From Flavobacteriaceae bacterium (GTDB lineage: Bacteria; Bacteroidota; Bacteroidia; Flavobacteriales; Flavobacteriaceae): DNA of 6,261 bases. The notes beneath the pieces were generated by a model. That model was given only the letters and a program-made list of their open reading frames with translations, was not told the DNA's origin and ran no database searches. Positions 1 through 6,261 of the stretch are shown piece after piece (the stretch's first letter is position 1; each line of letters starts with the position of its first letter). Position numbers and translations under genes: made by a program. The stretch is from assembly GCA_030613745.1 (NCBI GenBank), contig JAUWLK010000163.1:1-6261 (forward strand), in the 5' to 3' direction.

Positions 1-2270
1 GGTATAAACCGATTGCCCAATAGCTGCAACAGCTTTTAATTTAAAATTTGTGAATATTGGCGCTTCAACACCTATTTCTATTCCAATATTTTGTTTATCA
101 ATATCTGTTAGCACTTCTTGTACAAAAGCTGTGGTTTCAGAATTTTCAATTCCGGTTAAACCATCGGCAAAATAAAATGAAACATCTGTTTGATCTTCCA
201 ATTTTATCCAATACCCAGAAATTTTAGCTTTAATTTTTGGATGTCTTAAATTGTAACTAACATCAAAAGAAGTAACTTTTTCATCGGTTAAACCGATAAC
301 CACATCGTTGTTTTCACGCATATTTGAAAAAGAATTTTGTAATGTAGGAGGTTTAGTTAAATAAGCCGCACTAGCAGTAAAAATGTGACGACCAGTAAGT
401 TTGTAAGTAAAACCACTTTTAAATCCATAGTTTAAGAAATTTAATGCTTCACTTTTCCCAAAAGATGCACTACTGGGATAAGAACCATTTTCATATAAAC
501 CTGTTCTTTGATAATTAGTATTTGAATAATTAACAGCAAAAAAAGCTTCTAATTTTTTTGAAAAATATTGAGTTTGTACAAAACCATTAATAATAGAAGC
601 ATCTAATATAAAATTATATTTATATCGCTCATTTGTTGTAACTAATCTATTCGGATTTTGTAAATCACTTTGAGCCTCATCTATATTATCAGCATAAACA
701 TCAACATCTAAATAATGATTTCCACTTAAAAGATCTAACATATATGCAAAATTCTCAGATTTTAATTTTTTATAACCAATGGCTGCATTTAAAGTGATTT
801 TTTTATTGATTTTTGTTTCTAATATTGAATTGATTGTTAGTTGATTATCATCATTTCTATCTTCATATAAAGCATAAATAGAATTGCCTCCATTTGCAAC
901 AACATTTTGATTTGCAGCATATAAATCACTCCAATTTATCTGACCGTTGTTTAAAAATTCTTGTTCAGCCAAATAGGCATTTGCGTAATCTGGATTATCA
1001 CTATTTCTTAAATAATAACTTGGCAATTTTTGATAATATGTTGGGTCAGGATTCACGCCTCCTCCAATAATACTTTGGTTGCTATCTCCATCATCAATAA
1101 TTCTTGTTCCTCCATAATCTAATCTACTGTTTCCAACTTTTCCAAATTGATATGTTACATTGGTTTGTAGTGAAGTGTTCTTATTGATATTCCAAAAATG
1201 ATTGATTTGAAAAATTGGTTCAATTGTCTTTCGTACTCGAGAATTTCTAATATTCGCCTCCTGATTTCCCCAATAAGCATTGTATTTAATATCTTTTAAA
1301 TCATAAACTTCTTGTGTGTTTGGTGAAGATTTCCCTCTAATATTTGAAGCATAAATCGCAGTAAAATTAATACTGTGTTTATTACTAATTTGTTTTTCAA
1401 CAGAGGCAAAAAATGAATTAGCATCGTATAAGGTTCCTTCTCTAAATCCTTCATTTGTAAATCTTCGAGAAGCAGAAAAAGTAAAAGCCCAACCGTTTTG
1501 TAAAAGTCCGCTACTATAACTCACCATCGTTCTTCCTTTATAACTTCTGTTAGATGCTGCATAAGATATTTTAATTCCTCTACGGTAAATAGAACTTCGT
1601 GTAATGATATTTGTTAGCCCGAAATACCACTAAAAGTAAAATCTGAAGGAGCAGCATTTAATATAAATTCTTGATTTCTCAATACATCATTTAAACCACC
1701 CCAATTACTCCATTGCGGCCTGCCATTATAAAATTTATTCATACTTATCCCATTGAGTAATACCTTTGAATATTCTGAACCTAGATTTCTAGGTTTAAAA
1801 AAAGTCGGACTAAATTCATATGCAACCGTTTTTGAAAAAATATCTTTTGAAGAAACTAACAACCCAGAAATAACATTAGTCTCTCCATTATCATCCTCAT
1901 GTAAATCTTCTTCATTCAAACTAATAAATCCATGATCAATTTCATGATTAATTTTTTCCATCAGGCGAATAATCCCTAAATCAAGAGTTTTATTGTTTTC
2001 ACTAATATTTAAATGTATTTTTTTAGTTTCATAACCATTTAAAATTATTTCTAAAATATATTCCCCTTGAGGGAAATTATTTATGATGAAAGAACCATCA
2101 AGAGCTGATTTAATGTGAATAGAAGTATTTGTAACAAAAATATTGGCGTTTTCTATGCTGTTTTCTGAAAAATTATCAATGATTTTACCAGTAACTGTAC
2201 TTAATGATTGTGCATTTATCCAATGGATTGATACAATATAAAAAACGAATACAATTATATTTTTTCTCAT
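1..2270 (-). pseudogene. TonB-dependent outer-membrane receptor with N-terminal carboxypeptidase-regulatory-like domain; frameshifted, 3' end outside window
   Basis: Outer-membrane receptor that would import a bound ligand using TonB energy; the ligand cannot be read from sequence. Residues 1-20 are a signal peptide ending INA|QS. Residues about 25-104 form a carboxypeptidase-regulatory-like beta-sandwich (TVTGKIID start, ALDGSF and GEY turns). A plug domain follows, with KVLLNGISMN at about 169-178 and the plug-to-barrel signature NAAPSDFTFSGISG at 205-218. The first frame stops at 1614-1616. Frame 1617 to 1 then continues with LTNIITRSS, which completes the usual GxxGxTNI motif. It has no stop down to the edge and shows barrel-type text typical of flavobacterial receptors (GKSSPNTQEVYDL, FGKVGNSRLDYGGTR, PDPTYYQKLPSYY). 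One added base restores 757 residues in the window; the C-terminal barrel strands lie beyond position 1. Only this one lesion is seen, so it is either a recent inactivation or a sequencing error. Family certain; functional state unknown. Confidence 0.88.
1614..1622 (-). other. Frameshift site in the TonB-dependent receptor (one base missing in a G run)
   Basis: On the minus strand the text reads TCG GGC TAA CAA, giving Ser-Gly-stop. Reading TCG GGN CTA ACA AAT ATC instead gives Ser-Gly-Leu-Thr-Asn-Ile, the expected plug-to-barrel motif. The simplest explanation is loss of one G from a run of four, leaving three at 1618-1620. There is no canonical X XXY YYZ slippery heptamer here, so programmed frameshifting is not well supported. 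A three- or four-base run is also short for phase variation. Confidence 0.85.
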
Positions 2271-2407
2271 TTGAAAATAAAATAATTAACAACATTTATT
2301 TGATGTGGTTTAACAAAAAAGGTTAACATGAAGAAAAAATTAGAATAAAATGTTAACCTTTTATTCATTATTGTATTAACATAAAAAGATTTTGTTTTTA
2401 TTAATAT
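2271..2407. promoter_or_regulatory. Divergent intergenic control region with repeated TTAACA
   Basis: This 137-nt gap must hold the promoters of both the receptor (minus) and the EEP gene (plus). TTAACA occurs on the plus strand at 2286-2291, 2310-2315, 2323-2328 and 2376-2381, and as TGTTAA at 2351-2356. Five copies are more than expected for such a short stretch even in AT-rich DNA. No clean match to the Bacteroidota promoter (TTG, about 19 bp, TAnnTTTG) was found in either direction, so transcription starts are not assigned. Confidence 0.45.
2317..2362. repeat. Perfect 13-bp inverted repeat centred in the divergent intergenic region; candidate shared operator
   Basis: Left arm AAAAGGTTAACAT at 2317-2329 and right arm ATGTTAACCTTTT at 2350-2362 are exact reverse complements, separated by a 20-nt purine-rich spacer. 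The structure lies 46 nt from the receptor start (2270) and 45 nt from the EEP gene start (2408), so it sits in the exact middle of the gap. Each arm holds the palindromic hexamer GTTAAC (2322-2327 and 2352-2357), 30 bp apart, about three helical turns. This geometry suits a dimeric or paired regulator acting on both genes. As RNA it could also form a hairpin. No regulator is identified. Confidence 0.55.
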
Positions 2408-3454
2408 ATGAAGCTTTATATATCGTTCTTATTTTCTTTGTTTTTCATTATACTTGTCCCTCTTAATCAAAACAAAAAATATAAAATAAGAACGGTTGCT
2501 TTTTATAACGTAGAAAATTTATTCGACACCATTAATAATCCTGAAACCTTTGATGATGACTTCACAAGTAAAGGAAAATATCATTATACATCAAAAATTT
2601 ATTGGGACAAAATTGAAAAATTAAGTACTGTAATTTCACAAATTGGATTTGATAAGACAAAAACCAGTCCTGCAATTATAGGTTTAGCCGAAGTAGAAAA
2701 TAGAGCAGTTCTAGAAGATTTAATAAAATCAAAAAATCTTAAGAAAAAAAGATATGAAATTATTCATTTTGATTCCCCGGATAGAAGAGGAATTGATGTG
2801 GCGTTTTTATATCAACAAGAATATTTCACTCCTTTAAATCAAGAGAGTTTTGAAGTAAAACTTTGGGAAGAAACAGGAAAAAGAATTTATACTCGTAATA
2901 TACTTTTAGTTAGTGGTTTATTAGATGATGAAATTATTCACATTATTGTAAATCACTGGCCATCAAGACGTGGTGGGCAAATAAAAAGTAATCCTAAAAG
3001 GGCAAAAGCAGCTTTTGTAACCCAACAAATTATTGAAAAAATTAAACTTGAAAATGAAAATGCTAAAATTTTCATTATGGGTGATTTTAATGATGATCCA
3101 ACAGATTATAGTATAAAAAAAGGATTAAATAGTAGAGGAAAATTAGAAAATATAGATAAAAATACACTTTATAACCCCATGGAGCAAATGTATAAAAAAG
3201 GATTAAACACCTTAGGTTATAGAGATGGTTTAAATTTATTTGATCAAATAATAATGACTTATGATTGTATTAGTTTTGATAAAAAGTTTCAATCATACAA
3301 GTTTTACAAGGCCGGGATATTTAATCCACAATATGTCATTACACAAAAAGGCAGATATAAAGGATATCCTTTTCGAAGTTTTCAAAATAATAATTATTCA
3401 GGAGGTTACAGTGATCATTTTCCTGTATATATTTATTTGATTAAAGAAGAATAA
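2408..3454 (+). CDS. Endonuclease/exonuclease/phosphatase (EEP, DNase I-fold) family protein, probably exported
   Basis: Metal-dependent phosphodiesterase or nuclease of the DNase I-like superfamily, 348 residues, a normal length for single-domain bacterial members. All family motifs are present in order: YNVENLFD at 33-40 (Asn34), GLAEVEN at 92-98 (metal-binding Glu95), DRRGIDVAFLY at 125-135, NHWPSRRGG at 182-190 (His183, catalytic position), MGDFNDDP at 224-231 (Asp226, Asn228), and YSDHFPVY at 334-341 (Asp336, His337). The enzyme therefore looks intact. Residues about 3-19 are strongly hydrophobic after Lys2, which suggests a signal peptide or N-terminal anchor, although the cleavage site is unclear and no lipobox Cys is present. 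The start is the ATG at 2408. It is divergent from the receptor, so its substrate may be extracellular or periplasmic nucleic acid or another phosphodiester. That role is inferred; the family also includes lipid and sugar-phosphate hydrolases. Confidence 0.9.
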   Translation: MKLYISFLFSLFFIILVPLNQNKKYKIRTVAFYNVENLFDTINNPETFDDDFTSKGKYHYTSKIYWDKIEKLSTVISQIGFDKTKTSPAIIGLAEVENRAVLEDLIKSKNLKKKRYEIIHFDSPDRRGIDVAFLYQQEYFTPLNQESFEVKLWEETGKRIYTRNILLVSGLLDDEIIHIIVNHWPSRRGGQIKSNPKRAKAAFVTQQIIEKIKLENENAKIFIMGDFNDDPTDYSIKKGLNSRGKLENIDKNTLYNPMEQMYKKGLNTLGYRDGLNLFDQIIMTYDCISFDKKFQSYKFYKAGIFNPQYVITQKGRYKGYPFRSFQNNNYSGGYSDHFPVYIYLIKEE

Positions 3455-3535
3455 CTATTTATAAATTTTATATATTGTAATTTATTAATGGCTTAAAAAT
3501 CAATTACAAAATAGCCAATAATTAAAAATATTGTC

Positions 3536-4087
3536 ATGAAAAAACTTATCACAATCGCTTTGTTATTTATAACTATAAATTCTTTTTCTCAAGAAGTTAT
3601 AAAAAAAGAAAAATCACACGAACTAAAGCTTAATGCTTTTAATATTATATTGTTTAAATCTATTGATGCTTCTTATGAGTATTTAATTAATGATGAATCT
3701 TCTGTGGGAATTTCTTTTTTAATCAATTTAAACGATGAAAACAATGATGGTCCAAATTATAATGAAACATTTGCAATAACACCTTATTACAGACATTTCT
3801 TTTCAAGCAAATATGCTTGGGGTTTTTTTGTAGAAGGTTTTGGAATGTTTAATACCCAAGAACTTGATTACTATTATTACGATAATATCAATGGAGGTTA
3901 TGACAATAATGATGAAAAGACAACAAATTTTGCTTTAGGGCTCTCTTTAGGAGCAAAATTTGTTAGTGAAAAAGGATTTATTTTTGAATTTTTTGGCGGT
4001 ATAGGCAGAAATTTATTTACAAGTAATAGTGATTACAATTCTGAAATTGTGCCTCGATTAGGAACTTCTTTTGGTTATCGATTCTAA
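3536..4087 (+). CDS. Small outer-membrane beta-barrel protein, function unknown
   Basis: A 183-residue exported protein. Residues 1-18 are a clear signal peptide (MKK, hydrophobic core, SFS|QE cleavage). The mature part alternates amphipathic strands rich in Tyr, Phe and Gly (ASYEYLI at 45-51, ITPYYRHFF at 81-89, WGFFVEGFGMF at 95-105, FALGLSLGAKF at 132-142, FIFEFFGGIG at 148-157) with polar Asp/Asn-rich turns. It ends in GTSFGYRF, the C-terminal aromatic typical of proteins inserted by the BAM complex. An eight-strand barrel is likely from the length. It resembles the small Bacteroidota barrels often annotated as DUF3575 or porin-family proteins, but I cannot fix the family. It lies 81 nt downstream of the EEP gene on the same strand, so co-transcription is possible but not shown. 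Confidence 0.82.
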   Translation: MKKLITIALLFITINSFSQEVIKKEKSHELKLNAFNIILFKSIDASYEYLINDESSVGISFLINLNDENNDGPNYNETFAITPYYRHFFSSKYAWGFFVEGFGMFNTQELDYYYYDNINGGYDNNDEKTTNFALGLSLGAKFVSEKGFIFEFFGGIGRNLFTSNSDYNSEIVPRLGTSFGYRF

Positions 4088-4220
4088 AACTTAATATTTG
4101 TTGAGTATATATTTTATTTTTAAAATTCTTGTCTAATAGTTTTCTAAACAATAATTACAAAATAAGGTATAGCTAATATTTTCAATATGTCTTTAATTAA
4201 TAAAGTAAATACCATTAAGG

Positions 4221-4231
4221 TATAATTTTTG
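4221..4231 (+). promoter_or_regulatory. -10-like element (TATAATTTTTG) upstream of the DUF695/RraB-like gene
   Basis: TATAATTTTTG resembles the Bacteroidota -7 element TAnnTTTG: the last eight bases match five of six fixed positions, and TA-ATT-TTTG matches with one extra spacer base. It lies 58 nt before the ATG at 4290. No TTG is found at the right distance upstream, so the assignment is tentative. Confidence 0.3.
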
Positions 4232-4236
4232 ATATC

Positions 4237-4251
4237 TTTAACGAAGTTAAA
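4237..4251. repeat. Small palindrome TTTAAC-GAA-GTTAAA in the leader of the DUF695/RraB-like gene
   Basis: Two perfect 6-bp arms flank a 3-nt centre just after the -10-like element, near where transcription would begin. This could be an operator half-site pair or a small weak hairpin. The arms share the TTAAC core with the inverted repeat at 2317-2362, but this is AT-rich DNA and chance is possible. The rest of the 202-nt gap from 4088 to 4289 shows no gene, no convincing terminator and no RNA gene. Confidence 0.3.
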
Positions 4252-4289
4252 ACCAATTAAGTTTGCTTAATTTATCAACCTTTTTAAAT

Positions 4290-5099
4290 ATGTTTCTTTT
4301 TAAAAATAAATTACTTTTTATTTTTATAATGAGCTATACAACAACCTACGCCCAAAGTGAATGGATAAATTACATTGTTAAAAAAGAAAAAGGAATGATG
4401 TCTATATCCATTGATATGGATTTAATCATTAAAAAACCAAATTATAAAAACCTCATCATAATTGGAACTGAATTTAAAGATTGTTTAAAAAACGGTTTCC
4501 CAAAAGAAGAAGGATTAGAAAAACTATATACTTTTTCCGATTCAATTAGTATAATTATAAATAATATTACTAAAAATAAATTAGTAGGAGTTATTACATA
4601 TCAATGTATGGGATTTGATGTGTTTTATGTTAAAGACACTATAGATCTTCGAAAAAACTTAAATAAAACGTTAAAGGTAAACTTTAAGCAATCCCATAAT
4701 TATCTTAGTATCACAAAAGACAAAAACTGGAATTATTATTACGATAATCTATATCCTGAATTTGCTACAGAAGATTTTTTTATTAACCAACAATTTTTAA
4801 GTGATTTAGTTTTCCAAGGAGATGATTTATCAGGTAAAAGAATTATTAATCATTGGATGAACTTTAAAAATGATAAAAGAAGACAAAAGTTTATTAAAAT
4901 AATAAAAAAATTAGACTTTGTTATAGACTCTACAAACTATAAAAAGGAAACAAAATATGCCTATGAATTACAGGTTTCACGAAAAGATTCTATCAGTCCA
5001 AAATATATTTCTGAATTAACTCGAATACTAAAAATTCTTGTAAATTCTTCCTTTGGAAAATATGATGGTTGGGGAACAGAGGTAATAATTCAAGATTAA
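4290..5099 (+). CDS. Exported DUF695-like / RraB-like two-domain protein
   Basis: A 269-residue protein from the ATG at 4290. This start is chosen over a TTG nine codons upstream (4263) because it gives a compact signal peptide, residues 1-21, ending TYA|QS. Residues about 24-125 resemble DUF695: an opening EW.NY, a charged segment with GFP.EE.GLEKLY at 69-80, then LVGVITYQCMGFDVFYV at 98-114. Residues about 155-266 resemble the RraB fold (ribonuclease E inhibitor family): YPEF at 155-158, a GDDLSGKR..NHWMNF block at 177-192, RRQKF at 197-201, and the closing KYDGWGTEV at 257-265, which matches the YDGWE hallmark. Family calls come from motif memory, not a profile search. RraB acts on cytoplasmic RNase E in proteobacteria, so a secreted version must do something else. 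It overlaps radA tail to tail by 4 nt. Confidence 0.72.
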   Translation: MFLFKNKLLFIFIMSYTTTYAQSEWINYIVKKEKGMMSISIDMDLIIKKPNYKNLIIIGTEFKDCLKNGFPKEEGLEKLYTFSDSISIIINNITKNKLVGVITYQCMGFDVFYVKDTIDLRKNLNKTLKVNFKQSHNYLSITKDKNWNYYYDNLYPEFATEDFFINQQFLSDLVFQGDDLSGKRIINHWMNFKNDKRRQKFIKIIKKLDFVIDSTNYKKETKYAYELQVSRKDSISPKYISELTRILKILVNSSFGKYDGWGTEVIIQD

Positions 5100-6261
5100 A
5101 ACAACACCCTAACAACCTCTTCAATTTTTGAAACTTTTATAATTTCAATCTTAAAATTTTTATTTGCAATTTTATTAAACTTTGATAAAATAATTTTTTT
5201 AAAACCTAATTTCTCGGCTTCTATAATACGTTGTTCTATTCGGTTAACGGCTCTAATTTCTCCTGATAAACCAACCTCTGCAGCAAAACAAACATCTTGA
5301 GCTATTGCCACTTCTTCATTAGAAGATAAAATAGCACAAACCACCGCCAAATCAATAGCAGGATCTTCAACTTTTAGTCCGCCAGCAATATTTAAAAAAA
5401 CATCTTTTGCTCCTAATCTAAAACCAGCTCTTTTTTCTAATACTGCCAAAAGCATATTTAAACGCTTAATATTATAGCCTGTAGCCGATCGTTGTGGAGT
5501 GCCATAAACAGCGGTGCTTACAAGTGCTTGTACTTCAATCATTAAAGGGCGCATGCCTTCTAAAGTTGCAGAAATTGCTGTACCTGTTAGATCAGAATCT
5601 TTTTCTGAAATCAATATTTCTGAAGGATTACTTACTTCACGTAAACCAGTATTTAACATTTCATAAATTCCTAATTCTGCCGTAGAGCCAAACCTGTTTT
5701 TTTGAGCACGAAGAATCCGATAAGTGTGGTTTCTATCGCCTTCAAATTGTAAAACCACATCAACCATGTGTTCTAAAATTTTTGGTCCGGCAATTGCGCC
5801 TTCTTTGGTAATATGACCAATTAAAACAACTGGAGTATTGGTTTCTTTGGCAAATTTTATCAACTCTGCTGCTGACTCTCTGATTTGTGAAATACTTCCA
5901 GGCGAAGCTTCAATATAATCTGTATGTAAGGTTTGTATAGAGTCAATTACTACAACATCTGGTATAACATCTTCAATAATTTTAAAGATATTTTGTGTTT
6001 TGGTTTCTGTTAAAATCAAACAATTATCATTTTCCCCTTCTAACCTTTCAGCTCTTAATTTTATTTGTGACTGGCTTTCTTCTCCAGATACATATAAAAC
6101 TTTATTTTGCATTAATAAGGCAATTTGTAACAGCAAAGTTGATTTACCTATACCTGGCTCACCACCCAATAAAACTACCGAACCTTTTACCAAACCTCCA
6201 CCTAAAACTCTATTTAGTTCATTATTATTTGTTGGAACTCTGTCTTCTTGAGAAGCAGAAA
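5096..6261 (-). CDS. radA: DNA repair/recombination ATPase RadA (Sms), N-terminus outside window
   Basis: RecA-like, DnaB-type branch-migration ATPase that processes recombination intermediates in the cytoplasm. The window holds 387 C-terminal codons. The frame is open through 6259, reading RVPTNNNELNRVLGGGLV before the Walker region, so the gene starts beyond the right edge; the TTG at 6191-6193 is an internal Leu codon, not a start. Visible motifs are Walker A GGEPGIGKST (6137-6166), Walker B VVVIDS (5939-5956), the RadA-specific KNRFG motif (5687-5701), and a C-terminal Lon-protease-like domain of about 165 residues with RLGAKDVFLNIAGG and GLSGEIRAV segments. The missing part, roughly 65-70 residues from the usual length near 450, should carry the four-Cys zinc finger. 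All visible motifs are intact, so the enzyme is expected to work. The stop (5096-5098) overlaps the convergent neighbour's stop. Confidence 0.97.
   Translation of the reverse strand, partial: SASQEDRVPTNNNELNRVLGGGLVKGSVVLLGGEPGIGKSTLLLQIALLMQNKVLYVSGEESQSQIKLRAERLEGENDNCLILTETKTQNIFKIIEDVIPDVVVIDSIQTLHTDYIEASPGSISQIRESAAELIKFAKETNTPVVLIGHITKEGAIAGPKILEHMVDVVLQFEGDRNHTYRILRAQKNRFGSTAELGIYEMLNTGLREVSNPSEILISEKDSDLTGTAISATLEGMRPLMIEVQALVSTAVYGTPQRSATGYNIKRLNMLLAVLEKRAGFRLGAKDVFLNIAGGLKVEDPAIDLAVVCAILSSNEEVAIAQDVCFAAEVGLSGEIRAVNRIEQRIIEAEKLGFKKIILSKFNKIANKNFKIEIIKVSKIEEVVRVLF

Noticed and set aside
1614..1622. Programmed -1 ribosomal frameshift in the receptor
   Set aside because: A -1 slip on GGC would restore the frame, but there is no slippery heptamer and no evident downstream structure; a missing base is simpler.
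1753..1935. Plus-strand 60-codon open frame inside the receptor gene
   Set aside because: It is antisense to the receptor's plug region, where the protein sequence is clearly family-like; it has no recognisable features of its own.
2371..2394. TTG...AGATTTTG as a Bacteroidota promoter for the EEP gene
   Set aside because: The -7 part matches only four of six fixed positions and the spacing (13 bp) is too short.
3484..3522. Imperfect hairpin (TGGCT/AGCCA plus flanking pairs, 19-nt loop) between the EEP and barrel genes as a terminator
   Set aside because: The stem is short and interrupted, with a long loop and no following T run; it is not convincing as a terminator or attenuator.
4263..4289. 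TTG start nine codons upstream of the DUF695/RraB-like ATG
   Set aside because: The extension adds an unlikely N-terminal tail before the signal peptide; the ATG at 4290 gives a normal one.
5494..5685. Plus-strand 63-codon open frame inside radA
   Set aside because: It lies opposite well-conserved RadA sequence and looks like a reverse-strand shadow.
6191..6193. TTG as the start of radA
   Set aside because: The frame stays open to the edge with conserved RadA sequence (NELNRVLGGGLV) upstream, so this is an internal Leu codon.
6000..6251. Plus-strand 83-codon open frame at the right end
   Set aside because: It is antisense to the Walker A region of RadA, and its protein text has no domain or signal features.

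Overview
The window is AT-rich (roughly 30% GC by eye, not counted). Its gene content points to the Bacteroidota, most likely a marine-type Flavobacteriaceae. Three things support this: a TonB-dependent receptor that begins with a carboxypeptidase-regulatory-like domain, signal peptides that end just before Gln (A|QS, S|QE, A|QS), and the lack of recognisable Shine-Dalgarno sequences. No RNA gene, mobile element or CRISPR array was seen.

Layout, left to right. (1) Positions 1-2270, minus strand: a large TonB-dependent outer-membrane receptor that runs off the left edge. It is split by a one-base frameshift near 1617-1620. I translated the downstream frame from 1617 to 1 by hand; it is fully open and continues the same protein family without a gap. 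(2) Positions 2271-2407: a divergent intergenic region with a perfect 13-bp inverted repeat sitting almost exactly in its middle, plus several TTAACA copies. (3) Positions 2408-3454, plus strand: an endonuclease/exonuclease/phosphatase (EEP, DNase I-fold) family protein with all active-site motifs and a hydrophobic N-terminus. (4) Positions 3536-4087, plus strand: a small outer-membrane beta-barrel protein. (5) Positions 4088-4289: a non-coding gap with a -10-like element and a small palindrome. (6) Positions 4290-5099, plus strand: an exported protein that looks like a DUF695 domain followed by an RraB-fold domain. (7) Positions 5096-6261, minus strand: the RadA/Sms recombination ATPase, complete at its C-terminus and cut by the right edge before its zinc finger. 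Its stop codon overlaps the preceding gene's stop codon in a shared TTAA.

Functionally, four of the five genes encode envelope or exported proteins and only radA is a cytoplasmic housekeeping gene. The receptor and the EEP protein diverge from one shared control region and may form a degrade-and-import pair for a phosphate-containing substrate; this is inference. The small barrel protein and the DUF695/RraB-like protein have no clear functional link to the others. No defence system or clearly new multi-gene system is evident. The points most worth a second look are the frameshift, the centred inverted repeat and the exported RraB-like domain.
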